Assembly (NCBI GenBank): GCA_001687465.1
Contig: LVLI01000035.1
Location: 62,001-126,000, forward strand
Length of the DNA: 64,000 nt
Origin: Halocafeteria seosinensis
Taxonomy: Eukaryota; Sar; Bigyra; Bicosoecida
Direction of reading: 5' to 3'
Positions 49,001-61,684 of this stretch are shown in pieces. The translations under genes and the position numbers were made by a program. Positions within the stretch are counted from its first letter, which is position 1. Each line of letters starts with the position of its first letter. The notes beneath the pieces are model-generated. The model made no database searches. It was not told where the DNA came from and saw only the letters and a program-made list of their open reading frames with translations.

Positions 49001-52000
49001 GAAAGACATGTCATCACCATAAAGCAGCCGATTCCGGCACCTCTGGAGTTTACAGTGGCAGTTCGGCCTTCTCCAAATGAACGTGGTATGCAAGTAATAC
49101 AGATACAGACCAACTCACGAAAGCAAGACTTATCGAGCTGTCTGTGGAACGTCGGTTGCTTTGGAGTTTCGATTTTACCAGGTTTCCTACTTCCTGCTTC
49201 AGCTTCCCCGGAGAATGTGAAGTCTGCTATTGATTCTCTCGGCTGCACTGGACCAGTCTCCGTTACTAAAGACGTCCGGGAAGTGTCCAACTCTACGTTG
49301 ACTACATTTGAAGTAGTTGCATTGAACGCTGGTCCGTTCCCACTGCTTGACCTTTTTGTCTCGAATTCCTCATTTGTGCAGGATCACTCGGTGACTATGG
49401 TAAAGAATGGCTCTGAAATAATCCAAGGGAGTGTGACTCTCCGAATGAATGAGTCCTCGAGTCTACCACTGCCCATCTCGTCTTCGAGTCGCGAATGGGA
49501 GAAGTTACTCATGCAATCATTTCCAGGCGCTGGGAGAATTGAAGTTTCTCAAACAAAGGTCGATAGAGAAGAACTTGACTGGAGGGTAACGTTTACTAAT
49601 GTTCGTGCCACTAGAAATACTACTTCAATATCTCTTGAAAAAGGGCCAATGAGTGCATCCTTAAAATTGCATTCACGCGAAACAGTACCTTTATCCGGAT
49701 CAGTAAAATTATCCTTCGGCAGCCAAGAGTGCTCGGAGACAGTGCCACTTGGGGCTCAGCCTGCTGAATTGTTTGCTATTTTTAGGACCTTCTTTTCTTC
49801 TTGTGGTTCAAATGCCCGAGACCGATTTGACATAGATGTCGCAGTGCGTCCAAGCGAGCATCACATATTGTGGGAGATAGGTTATCCACCAGAATTTGGA
49901 AAGATAGCACCGTTGAACGTATCAAAGCAAGATGCCTTAGGAAACAGGTTATTGTTCGGAACTGATGCTGAGGTAGCAATTGACCAAGTAAGTATAGGCA
50001 CCTGGGAGGAAGCTTCGGGCTCCTTTTCCCTCTTAAACCCTGCTTCAAATTCTTCTGTATTTGTGAGCACGCTGCGGCCGTCTGCAAGTGTGTTGGTTGA
50101 AGGAATCCGCAACTTGTTTGAGGAACCGTTTGTTGACGTTACGGAAACTCCTAATTGCTCGCCTAAAGCTTCACTGTGCCATTGGAACATTTCATTTACA
50201 GGGAGGAACAGACATCCGTTACCCCGTATTGTAAACGAAACGCTCAATGGTGGAACTTCCCTCAGGATTCGCCGAGTGGTTTCCAATTCTGGCCATATTA
50301 TACCATTTGGGATTTCTACCAACGTCCAGAATACCCATTTCTCTCCCATTGGATTTACATATATCCAGAATCCTCTAGGAACACCTCGTTTATCTCCCCT
50401 CTTTGGAAGTACGGAAGGAAACACTGCCATAAGCGTGTCGCTGAACTTTGGTTCTAACATTTCTCCAGGATCGCTGCAGTTAGATTTCTCGAAAGCGCTC
50501 TGCAAATTTGGCCGGAGAATAGTTAAGGCGTCTGTTAACTCGTCGTCGAGCAACGAGGACGTGTTCCTCTGTAACAGTCCGAAGGGGGAGCCTTACACCG
50601 CTGTTCCTGTCCAGGTTTCTTACAACGGTCAAGATTGGTTGCCTGCTACGGACGAAGATTCCCCTCAATTTGTATACTCTTCGCCCCCGATGGGATTCAC
50701 TATGTACCCCAACAGTGGGGTGGTGAGTGGAGGTACCCCGGTGCGCTTGCGGGGTCTCAATCTTCTCGTGGTGAATGGAACCTGTGTTCCTAGCGAGAGT
50801 GTGCGTAACATATCGAATTTGACGGTATCATGGAATAGCTCATGTAATATGCCCACTGGCCATGCTGCAATCCCGAGTTCCGCTATTTCGGCATGGTTTG
50901 GGGCACACAGGGTGACAGAATTTGTCTTCCCTGAAAACGGTGACCTTCGTATCGTATCCTCAACCCCGACGCAACGGATTTATTTCATCAATGAGCTTCT
51001 TGTGCTCTCTCCTGCTGTAGAAGCTGCGGCGAATGTCTCAGTGGGTATTTCTACGAATTTTATTGACTTCTGGGCCAGTGAACGTATGTTTGAATATTAC
51101 CAGCCTCCTGTAATACAAGAAATAGTTCCGGCTTCAGGCCCGGTATATGGAGGTACTTCAGTTCTTATAACTGGGAGTAACATCCGTGATCTTGGATTTC
51201 CTAAATGTGCGTTCTACGCTCGGGATGATGTGCCTGTGCTCGCCGCCGCTACTGTTAGTGATGATGAAAGAGCTTCTTGCGTAATTCCATCGTTCACTGA
51301 AGGGTTTGTTTTGCTAACTGTCGAGCTCAGTCTGCATCCCGCTTTAGTGGAAGATATGAGAAATATCCCCCCAAGAGTAACGGTGTCTCAGTTCAATTTA
51401 GGCCCTCCGGTTGCCGTGAATATAGGTTACCGTCTAACTTTGATGTCGGCGTGTCAACGGAGCGTTAGCGCTTGCAGCCATCATTGTCCACCCCATGTGA
51501 GCTCTCCCCTGATTCTCGCTGGAATGAGTACCTCAAAAGTAACGGAAGAGATGCAGCAATTGCAAAATTATTGGTTGTCTAGAGGCTGTTTCTACTCGTT
51601 TCCGGAATTTAGCAGTACGACTACCATTACTAGGAGTAGTCCGTCAACGTTAGAGTGGAAATTCCTTTTTCGTGGCTTCGAAGAACCGGCAGTCGAAGAT
51701 GATGGGGCCTCAAGATACGACTTGTTTTCTATAAGAAGTAATATTCAGGTAGTTTCGGACCCACCTACGTTGGCCGTTGGATTTTCTTCCAATGGTATTG
51801 ACATTGCATCCTCCACTATAGAGTTTGCTTTGGATCCCGTCGTTGAAGTACTAGAATTGATTCCTCACCATGGCCCAAAGTCTGGTGGCACGGTTATCAC
51901 AGTGATTGGCCGTAACTTTCAAGACACGGCAGGTTTGTTTTGTAAATTTGGTGAGAGCACTGGAGATGGAGACAGTGCAGTCCCAGCAACGAAGTTTATC

Positions 52001-55000
52001 AACAGTAGTCACATTATGTGTGTATCTCCAGCAGCAAAGAGTGCGGGTAGTTTCGTGTTGCAGGTTTCGGTAAATGGTCCTGCTATGCCGGCTAATTTCT
52101 CGTCGTCTCCCTTTGGCGCGAGCTCGGTCCGGTTCACCTATGATGCTCTCATCGTGATTGCTGAATTCGCCCCCGCCTTAGGGCCCGCCAACGGGTTCAC
52201 AGAGATCCTTGTGCATGGAGAAGGCTTTATTCCAAGCGGTAGAACACGCTGCAGACTTGGAGGAAAGACAACCACTGGGGCGTGGATCGATTCTACAACA
52301 ATAATGTGTCTGGCTCCTCCTATCGCCCCCGGGCTGTGGACCCTCGAAGTTGCGAATAACGGCGCCGACTTTACAAAATCATCAGTGCCATTTTTCGTGT
52401 ACGAAGAGCCATCGTTGTTATACTCATTCCCTTTAATGGGTCCAGCGTTTCAAGCAGGCTCGAATGTGGTTGTACTTGGCACAAACTTTGTCAACAATTC
52501 GCTGCTGTCCTGCAAGTTCAGCGACAAAGTGACTCCGGCTATATTCGTAACGCCTGAGCAGGTGCTATGTCCTTCGCCTCCTCTTTCAGAGTCGGATGGA
52601 TTGACTTGGCAGAGTCTCCATTGGCATGAGCATGTTAAAATTCCTCCAGCGAACCTCGTTCGTAGTTCTGCTGAGGCGATTTCACCGCTACTTTTTCCGC
52701 TAGCGCATTCCTTCCCCTTCTACTTCACGAGACTAGCTAGTTTGGAGATTTCGAATAATTTACAGGAATGGACTCAATCAGGAAGAAAATATCTGCAGTA
52801 CCTAGACACTGAGGTGGAAGGCGTCCATCCTCAAAATGGTGGAGCGAACCAACGGACGCCATTGTTCGTTACAGGGAAGAATTTCATCAATTCGACGTTT
52901 TTGGCTTGCCGAATTGGGACAGTACAAGTGTCTGCAGTGTTTATTAGTCCGTCGCTGGCTCTATGTTTCACACCCTCAATAGCCACGAGACAGTCTTCCA
53001 CTGGAGTGCACCGTCACGACACCACGTTTCAGGAGGGCTGGGAATTCGGACACCAAGTACGTGCTTCAATTCCGACTGTTCCTGGGACGGTTTTTGTTGA
53101 GATCACCAACAATTTCCAGGACTATTCGGCCAATAAATTCACTTACTCCTATCGAGAGGCGTGCCCCAGTGGTTACTATTGTCCCGTGGATAATTCGCCG
53201 AGTATGAACCCCTGTCCTCCCGGAGCGTTCTGCCCAGGAGAGGATAACAGCAACTTTACTGTGTGTCCCCGAGGCACCTATCAGCCTTTAGCGGGGAGCT
53301 TTGAGTGTCATCGTTGTCCTGTCGGGTACTTTTGCCCAGAACCTGCGATGCAAGTACCGCGAATCTGCCCGGCCGGTTTTGTCTGCGACAGTACCGGAAT
53401 GGAGCGCGCAGAGCAACCATGTCCTGAAGGCCATTTTTGTCTCGAGGGTACCGCAACTACGTCGACAACATGCGGATCTCTCCCGCCATCGTCTATTTTA
53501 ACTTCGACTGTGAACCATGCAGAGATGACGACAACTCAGCGGAGAGGCTGGGAATCTCGGGACTCACAACGAGTGCTGGGTGCCCGCAAACATGCATGCT
53601 GGGATAATTCCACGCGTGATTTCGGGTTTCAATTTAGCAATCACCCATCTCGTTTCTGGATGGAGCAGCACCTACTTCCGCTAGATCCTGACTCATATTT
53701 CAGTCCTACACGAGGGAAATACTGTGAAGACGATTCTTGTCTTCGACTGAGAGATGCTAGTAGTGTGTCTGTTTCGGATAGCGTCTTCAGCTATGCTTCG
53801 CAAGCGTTTAACCTTCGGAGACCAATACCCTGTCCTGCAGGATATTTCTGCCATCCTGGCACAGCTGTTCCCCTAGGTAACCCAGGTAACTTTACCACAC
53901 CTCAGCCGTGTTTTGAATCAATGTTTTGCCCCGAAGGAGCTAGCTCACCATACGGAAGTTCAGTTACTAGACCTGGATTTTACTCAATAGAAGGAGTTAG
54001 ATTCCCTTGTCCTGCTGGTACATTTTGCCCTGGTGAAGGCAACGTGGCCCCTCGCCCGTGCCTCCCCGGCTACTATAATGGTATGGTGGGTCAGAAAGAA
54101 TGCTTGCACTGTCCAGCGGGAAGTATATGCCCTGGTTATGGCCGAATTGGGCCAGCGTTGTGCCCGGCCGGATTTGTTTGCTCTTCGGAAGGCTTAGATT
54201 CTCCGAACACTTTATGCCCGGCTGGGTTTTACTGTCCCACTGGAACGATCACTTCCGACCCATTCCGTAATGATACCACCTTGAGACCGTATGCCTGCTC
54301 TCCTGGCACGTTCTGCTTGGCTGGCACCGGAAGCAACAAGGTAGTGGAAAATGATCCCCTGTTTGCGCAACCGTGTACAGGTGGGTTCTACTGTGAGGCA
54401 GCTAGTTCCACCCCCGTGGGCACCGGTCTGTGTCCTTTGGGCTTCTACTGCCCTGTAGGTACTGCAGTACCTATCCCAACAGAAGAAGGTACTTCTACTG
54501 AGATTCCGGGGCTTGAGGTAGCTGCCCAATGCCCACCAGGCTACTACGCTCCCACAATTCAGAACTCTGCCTGCTTCCCCTGCCCACCTGGGACCTCGTG
54601 TGACGCGGATGGAGTAAGCCAAGTTCAAGTTTGCGGACCCGGACGGTTTCGCAGTATTCAAGAGGCCGATGGAATTATATGTTCGGGTTGTCCGCAAGGA
54701 ACTTGGAGTAAAAACTGGGAACTGCGTGATGCTTCACAATGTACTCTTTGTCCTCCTGGAGTAGTCTGCCCGAAAGATGGTACTACAAGACCGTGTTCCA
54801 CTACGGACCTCCCTTCTCCATGGGATCCTCTGCCTCCAGAGGAACAGGTAAACGAGTTTGATTGCAGAGCAAAAGGCCCTTCCTTCGCGTTTGGTGTGTT
54901 AGAGGGTCCAATTGATAGCTTGGGTAGAGGGGCAACCTTAGTCGAAGACTCTTCCAGAGAAAACGCGAAATGTTACCAGAACTCCAACCCTGCGGGTTCC

Positions 55001-58000
55001 ATTGTATATCAGCGATTTAAGACATACCATGGACCATTGTTCGAAATTCAGCGAGGGCGAATCTACCAGGGATATGGCCAGGAAACATACAAAGGATTTT
55101 TCAACTTTGGCTCTGGATTCATCGAATTACCGACATTTCCAGTGTTCGACCCCACCAATAATTGCTCGAGTGGTTTCTTTTTGAGAGATAAGCAAAACAA
55201 TGAAAATATCTGGCACCCTGGTAACTGCGAAGTGGATCAAATATGCCAAGAGGAAGGTCTCAGTGATGCCGAGCCATGTGAAGAAGGTTTTGTTTGTGAT
55301 GAGGGCACAACGGCATCGAACGCAAATGACATAGTTTGCCCCGGTGGATACGTCTGCGATTTTGGCACCACACCAGACAAAACCTTACTGAACCCAGCCT
55401 CGCAATATCAGCAGCTTTGTCGTGAGGGGTTTTATTGCCTCGAGGGTACAGCTGTTAGCCGCCAGGAAAACAACCAATGTCCGGCTGGATACTTCTGTCA
55501 TACCGGGAGTTTTGACCCCTTAGTTGGGTTTATGGCGAGCGATGGGTTTTTCCGGGAGATCAACGCAAGTTTGCTCGATCCCTTCGAACCGGTGATCGAC
55601 AGAAAGCGCTTACCAGAAGAATCCCAGAAGCGTGACATTTCTGCACATGATCAAGCATGCTTTAATGGCATAAATGATGAGCTACGGAAACAGGAAGAAT
55701 TACGAATCTATCACAATGGTAAGCCGTTCCACATCAATTTGGCGGTCGAAAATAATCTAATTTGCGCCCGTGACCATAAGTGGCGAACCATTGCCGCTGC
55801 AATTGCTCGAGAAGAGTGCAATTGTGTTGCACAGATTGCTTTAGTACACGAAATCTGGCGAATGTGGATGTGCAGTTTCCAGCCGTTGGATTTGTCACAG
55901 TGTACTTTCGTCGTTGTCAGTGGCGGCCCAGCGAGAGGGTTAACTGTGAAGGATGAGTTTCTTCGTCAGAACCCTAGTCTCTCGGAGCTCTGGCAGAATG
56001 TTAGGGACGACGATCCGGCTCCAATCGAAGATTTTTTACCGGAGACCGGACTGCAGTTTGGTGTGCAGTTACCCCCGCCATCCCTTGCTAAGCGCTATTG
56101 GAGAAACTGTGAAAGTGTGGGTCTCGTGGAATGCAGTGGCCGCGCAGGGTTCGAGAGTATCAAGAACATGGCATGCCCCGTCTTCTGTAGTTGGGCAGAA
56201 GCAAAAGTATGGACTGAAGAAAAATGGATAGAAGAAATTGACAGGACAACCGCCGAGAAACTGCTTGGCAATGCTCACGCTCGCATAGACCCATTTGTGT
56301 ACGACATGAAGTGGGGCATTGACGTTACTGATACAGAACGGCTTTTGCGTAGACCGGATCTGGATGACGATGACGCCGTATTCTTAGGAAATAGGACCAT
56401 TGAACTGATAACGATGGATCCGATATCCGCACAGATCAAGAGGCTGGACATGTGTCGGTGTGAGTCGAGCTTGAGGTGTCCGAACGCTACTGCTTCTGAC
56501 GCCGGTTCAACTTCCATCTTTGAGTGCCAGCGCCAAGGGGATGAAGTTCTTCAGCGTATGGTTCCCATTCCTCACGATGAAGAGCAATTAGTGTTCGATA
56601 ACTCTTCTATAATACTTACTAATCTATTTGATGATTTGGGAGGCATAGCAAGGTTCCGGATTCATCCTATGCAGACCATAGCGATTACTGTTAACTTCAC
56701 TGGATTACCATTGAACTTTACATACGAGTCACATTATGATATCAGTGTGTATTCAGGTTGTACGCCTTGCCCTCCCAGGTACCGCTGTGTACACACAGCT
56801 GTCCCGCCAACATGTGTTTGGCCGTCCTTGAAGGATCAGCAGTCGTTTGGATTCCTGTGCGAGGAATGTTGCAAGTGTTCCGCGGAGAAGATGCCGAGGT
56901 GGTTTGATATCCAACAAGAACAGCCACCTTTTAGTGACAACAAACATCGGTTTATACAATTTCAGATCACGGGGCTTAGGACGGTGGATCTGTTCGTTGT
57001 GGTAGAACTTCTTCACGGACTTCACTATGAGAGCTTTAACGAAGGAATGAAAGGAGTGGCTGTTTCCCATGTAACTGTGCCGCATCGTAGTAACTGGAAT
57101 GGTACAATACCACGTGGAGACAGAGGTGCTGGGTTCCTAGCTGTTCTGCGGTCTGAGGATTTTGAGGAGCTGCAGCTGCCACTAAACTTACCAACAGCCT
57201 TTAGACGCCCTGCGGGAAGCTCTAGCCGGACAGAACGGATAATGGCCAATGATATACTGCTTGATTATGTCGCAGACCCGCGAATCGGCGATCCTGATTA
57301 TCTATCTAAGTCGTTTCAGATGTCGCAGCGCAAGTTCCGTTTTGGCATGATCGAGGCAGATGCCGATCTGGAGGAAGAAGAGGAAGATGATATAGACTTC
57401 GAATTCAGAGGGCGCAGACACCTGAGAAGCGTGAAGGGATCCAGACGGTTAAGAGAAACCGAGGAGTATGTTCCCCGGGAAATCCGTGAAGAGACACGAG
57501 AATGGCCAGACATCGTGAGGACCCCCCTCTCCGAAGCAGAGTTTCCCTCCAACTGGTGGAGCACGATTGATGATGATCCTTTTGAATTTATTTCTCTTCC
57601 GTATCTTCCTTTTTTTTCCAATTGTGAAGGCTTTGGCAGTCACATGACTATCGCACAAGCGTTTGAGTTTCACCCAGATTGCTTAAGGGTCGAGTACGAG
57701 AACACTGTTCCAGTCAATCAATGGTGGTGGAACTTTCAGTTCAATCCTGTCGCAGACAAATGCGAAGAACTCGCCTTTGAACCGCGCAGAATTGACGGAA
57801 AGCTTTTCGATAATAATGGTAAAGGGGCTCCTGGTGTTCCTTTGTACTGCGTCTACGAGGAGAGTATCATGGTCCCTCCAACTCAACGTCGCTGGTTTGA
57901 ACTGCCTGAGGGCAGTACATTATTTTACATGACCAAAGAACCGGTTTCAGCCACTGTCTTTGAGGGTGAAGCCGATGAATCGAATTGGGGAAGAAATAGA

Positions 58001-61000
58001 GAGCTCGAGCGAATTGCATTCTCGGATGAGGTAATTCCTATCGATGTATTGACTCCGTTCATAGAAGACGTCATTCCTCGGACAATTGAGCTGGAGATTG
58101 GCTTCTTCCAGGTTGAAAAAGGCTTAAAACGTATCGTCGCAGGCAGTGTAGAGTACACTGATTATTGCACTACGGTGAGCATTCCAGAGGACATTCGCAG
58201 GTTTGAGACTTTCACACCTCCTATTCTTCCGTGCGAAAGCAACAATTTTAATTATACTGTTGAGTTCAAATTTGTCGGACTTGATTGGTTAGCACTGCTT
58301 AATCTGTTTGAATTCGAATGGCCAGTTTATCTGATGTTCTTCTTTGCCATTGGGTTTCTGACAGTGGTTCTCGCTATGACAATTTACGTCATCCATCGCC
58401 TAATGACGAAGTTGAAATATCCACCCAAATTGAAGCTTCTTAAGATGTGGAACACCATAAGCCCAGCCCCCATTTTTGGTGTTGCGCTCTCGACGATTCC
58501 CGTATTCTTATTGACCGTATTCATCGTCCTGTGGTTTCTGGGGTGGGGAAGCGACGATCCTGTCTTTTATCCTGCCAGCCACAATTTCGAAGGAATAGCA
58601 GGGGACTGGCTAGACACGGCGCAGTTGACCGTCCAGCGCATCAAATTGTATGCAATGGGAAGAATCGGCGATGCGTTTATTCTGATTGGTTTGTTTTTGG
58701 TCGCTGGTTGCACAGCAGTTTTAATCCCCAAGCAACCGGCCATGACGTACATCCATGACAACATTGCTGAAGAAGAAGTGCTCAGGGTAGAAAACGAGGA
58801 ACTAGAGAGTGTGCACTCGGACAAGGAAGAAGATGATCCAGAACTTGTAGCCGTGAAATCTACGTTTCAGCCATTTTCGTGGAAACGGGCACACCTTGTC
58901 TTCGTCGTGCTGCTGGAAGTTGTCATGATAATAGCATTGCTGGAGTTTTCTTACTCTACTCTTTTTGCAGAAAACCAGGTATTCTGTTTGATTGCTCTAA
59001 AGGTTGGACAGGTATTTGTCGAGATCTTCATGTTGAGGATCGTAGATGAAGCACTTCTCGTGGCACCGCTACTAGCCGCGTTTGTAATGATTCAAATTTT
59101 GATAACCCTCGGGGCGTTGAATTTGACATCGTTTGTGATGGCATTTTTCGTCCAAGTTTTATCTAGTATTTTTCAGCGACTGTATTTCAATCCCTTTATC
59201 AAACAGCTCTATGCTAGATGGCCAATTTACAAGATAGGCATTCGTCAACGCTGCCGACGAGACAAGAAGAGAAGTCGCGAAAAGCGTCGCGCAGAAAAGA
59301 AGGAAATTGAATTGTTGGAATCAATGGTTGTTATGGAGACGGAGGGCATCGAACCGATGCTTGACTCGTACTTCGTATCAACGATTGAAGTACTTTCTCT
59401 CTTAATGTTTCCGATCTTGCAACTTTTGCTTTTCCTGATGGACGGAAACCAGCTTCATTCCCAAAGGCTGACCGAGGTTCCATTTAATTTCGGTATACGA
59501 GAGAGTGACCTTATCTATTATACTATATTTGCATTAATCAGCATCCCAGCTCAGCTTGCAGCCGACGTCTTTATCCTGAATTCTATGGAGCTTGCCCACG
59601 GTTGGAAACTGCACGAGTACATAACATTTCAGAGGTATCGTTTCCTTGTGCGTAACAGAAGATGGATTCTTAGGTCGAAAAGGAAGGACTATAGCTTGTC
59701 ACCTAAAATGCAAACGCTTGATTCGATGTGCTTCTCGAGTCAATTCTTTTTCATTTCCAGCCTCTTTGCATGGGGTATTCTATTGCTCGTCATCGGTTGG
59801 ACTATACATTTAAGAAAGGGTTATCAGATGTTTGGGGATGTAATATTCAGCGTGATTCTCGTCGCATGTGTATTGCTCGCAGTAGTCACGAAGAAATTAG
59901 CTTGGAAAGTTGCTAACTTTTTTGGTCTATGGCAACGGCTTGCCAGTGATATTACGTTCAACGAGGATGAAGCCCTTCGCTTGGCAATTGGTGACAGCGT
60001 AGGAGAGAGTGTGGAGCAAGAACGCATGGATATGATTGCAATGAATAGTGCCCGGTTTCGATATAAGTTCCTAGATCGTAATAGACCTTGGTTGATTCAG
60101 CACTTGACAGAGCTGTTGACTCCTAGGGTATTGGAGAGCCTGACAGAAAAAAAGAAAACGCACATTGACTACGTCCGTCATGTTTATCAAAAAGTCCTTG
60201 ACATGATGGATGATCCAGAGGCGGTGGGGCAGTATTCGGATTCTGAAGACGAGGAAAAGGGCAGGATCAAAGGCGACGCGGCACGATTCCTTGCGGAAAA
60301 AATTCGAAATATGGCCCCACTATCAGACTCTTCCAAGACTATTGCTAGACGATGGCTGAAACGGGCTAGAAGAAATATTAATTATTCTATATTATTCAAT
60401 GAAGTTCTATGGGAGGCGAAGAAAAGCATCTGTGATAACTGCGGCAGAATGGAGGGGCCAGGGGTAAACATTTCACCCAAGCTGAAATACAACGGCCGAG
60501 ATCTAGACCATCCAACAGAAGAGATGAAAGCGGCTTTTGAAAACTTGTTCAACCATGTTGAGGAAGAACTTACCGATGACCACTGGAGAGCGTTTTTGGC
60601 CGAGCGTGGGACGTGTACTATGAAATGTAACTTCTGCATCAGCGAAGAACTACGCCAAGAAGAAGCCCTCCGTAGAGAAAAAGCATATGGTGTGGAGGCA
60701 ATGAGATCGAAGGATCGAGAAGCGGTCACTGAGCAATTTTTCGATCCTATTCATATTCCAACCGATGGCCCAGTTGGTAGGATGATGATGAAATGGCTGA
60801 TAGCGGCGCGTACGCGGATCGGTGGTGAATTTCCTCGAGCTCATGCTGAAAGTGAGATGGCAAGATACGCCGAGATGTTACGGAAGGCCAGGCAAGTTCA
60901 TGCTCAGCGGAAAGAAATCGAGAAGCGAAGCACAGAAAGGTCTCAACATATATCTGCAACACCGGAGTTCAGTCGCGTCAGCATGTCGGAAGCTTCGAAA

Positions 61001-61684
61001 GCCATATTGCGAAGATGGTATATACAGTGTAGAGACAATATGCGCCAAAAGAGGGAGAATAACATAGTAGAAGCTCTTACAGCCCTGGAGGAGGAACGCA
61101 AGCACTTCAGGGAAGAAGATGACCATTTGTTTACTGCTGAATTCCGCCAAGCTGGTGGGTCGCTTGTACATGAAGGCCAATCACTCATTCGAAAGCACCA
61201 AGAGGTGATGGAAGAAGCAGAGGTGCAAAGAGTTGGCGCATCAAGACGGCAGCTGTCCAGCTTTGTTAACGAACGGAAGAAAGAAAAGGAGAAAGTGGCC
61301 GACAATGCAGAGACGAAAGCTAGAAAAATAATAGACTCAGAGAAAGCAGAAATAGATGCCGAAATCTCATCGCTAGAAAAGAAGCGCACTGAGGCGAGCG
61401 GAGATCAATCGGAAATCCAGCGTCGTATTGAAGAGCTTGAAGTAGAACGCGAAGCATTGCAGGTTAAATTGCAAACTATCATCGCCCAGAAAGAGGAGGA
61501 AATGTTTCATGCTTTGGAGCTGAGTATCGCCAAGAAGGAGGCAGATCAGCCAATGGTGGAGTCGAGAATCCTCGATGATGCCGCTAACTCCGTCCTTGAT
61601 CAGGAGCAAGACTGGATAAAGCGAGTGGAGGACTGGATCGCCCTTGGGAAGCGGAAGAGAAGCGTACTACAGCACAATCGGTAG
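31008..61684 (+). CDS. giant multi-domain surface protein: cadherin-like, IPT/TIG array, GCC2/GCC3, polytopic membrane tail
   Basis: The frame 31223-61684 is open for 10,153 codons. A better start is a small exon 31008-31186 joined to 31249-61684 (62-nt intron, phases agree), giving about 10,204 residues and an N-terminal hydrophobic stretch (SCFMLLMACVLIELEA) as signal sequence or anchor. Order by nucleotide: one cadherin-like repeat (31310-31660); many IPT/TIG-like modules (about 31.9-46.1 kb, best near 43.4-46.0 kb, e.g. ISPSSGSTQGGSLVVLVGTG); beta modules (46.1-47.7 and 48.6-50.3 kb); classical TIGs (47.8-48.6, 50.3-53.1 kb); GCC2/GCC3 cysteine repeats (53.15-55.5 kb); further Cys-bearing ectodomain; acidic then dibasic stretch near 57.4 kb; about ten membrane segments (58.3-59.9 kb); a tail with CxxC and CxxxCxxC motifs and a coiled coil (60.9-61.6 kb). 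It is probably a receptor or adhesion protein; ligand unknown. Confidence 0.87.
31310..31660 (+). other. cadherin-like repeat at N-terminus of giant protein
   Basis: The segment reads AVPVLELPFLKANVLVRLNM, then MDHDRAKRLQLEFPH, VKRTGTSDIEVRGRY, VKQAIQWLQFDAI and YVLDLVANDMGNFGSGG. This follows the pattern of secreted repeats with 'P.L..P....L.I..D.D....L.V.L...H', then a 'G....V.G....V..AL..L.F' core and a 'D.L.L.A.D.GN.G.GG' end. It is the same family as the truncated end of the laminin-G protein next door. Confidence 0.55.
46135..50300 (+). other. two blocks of about 80-residue beta modules inside giant protein
   Basis: Modules repeat a pattern: a first strand with F.L.Y.G, a 'PIPWNATA..VE.AL..L..IG.V.VS' helix-strand core, then W.ITF. 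Examples are GRLPWNVTASRIQMEIENSL, GPFNFSSTAADVELAFSQTL, FPLRWNATAMEVRIAALDV and IPVNSQPEDVEHVLGKVKGI with MTYQITFLH. They lie at about 46.5-47.7 kb and 48.6-50.3 kb, separated by TIG domains at about 47.8-48.6 kb. The family is one I have met in very large protist surface proteins, but I do not know a domain name. Confidence 0.5.
53155..55520 (+). other. GCC2/GCC3 cysteine-rich (ephrin-receptor-like) region of giant protein
   Basis: Repeated 'CP.G.YC' and 'CP.G.FC' units spaced by 12-40 residues: CPSGYYCPVD, CPPGAFCPGE, CPVGYFCPEP, CPAGFVCDS, CPEGHFCLEG, CPAGTFCPGE, CPAGFYCPTG, CPPGTSCDAD and others. This is the pattern of GCC2/GCC3 ephrin-receptor-like repeats found in ectodomain stalks. 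The run is broken by a roughly 100-residue insert near 53.5-53.8 kb and ends with CPAGYFCHTG. Confidence 0.85.
58319..59905 (+). other. polytopic membrane domain of giant protein (about ten segments)
   Basis: Hydrophobic segments include YLMFFFAIGFLTVVLAMTIY, FGVALSTIPVFLLTVFIVLW, AFILIGLFLVAGCTAVLI, LVFVVLLEVVMIIALLEF, LLVAPLLAAFVMIQILITLG, LNLTSFVMAFFVQVLSSIF, VLSLLMFPILQLLLFLM, YYTIFALISIPAQLAADVFI, FFISSLFAWGILLLVIGW and VIFSVILVACVLLAVV. Highly basic cytosolic loops (RRDKKRSREKRRAEKK near 59.25 kb) support a true multipass domain. I see no pore-loop, kinase or PLAT signature. Confidence 0.75.
60431..61620 (+). other. cytoplasmic CxxC cysteine cluster and coiled coil of giant protein
   Basis: CDNC (60431-60442) and CTMKCNFC (60614-60637) lie about 57 residues apart and could together bind one zinc ion. 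They are followed by long charged helices from about 60.6 kb and a heptad-like, Glu/Lys-rich coiled coil (IDAEISSLEKKRTEASGDQS, then RRIEELEVEREALQVKLQ) up to about 61.5 kb. The tail would face the cytoplasm if the membrane domain has an even number of spans after an outside N-terminus. Confidence 0.6.
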
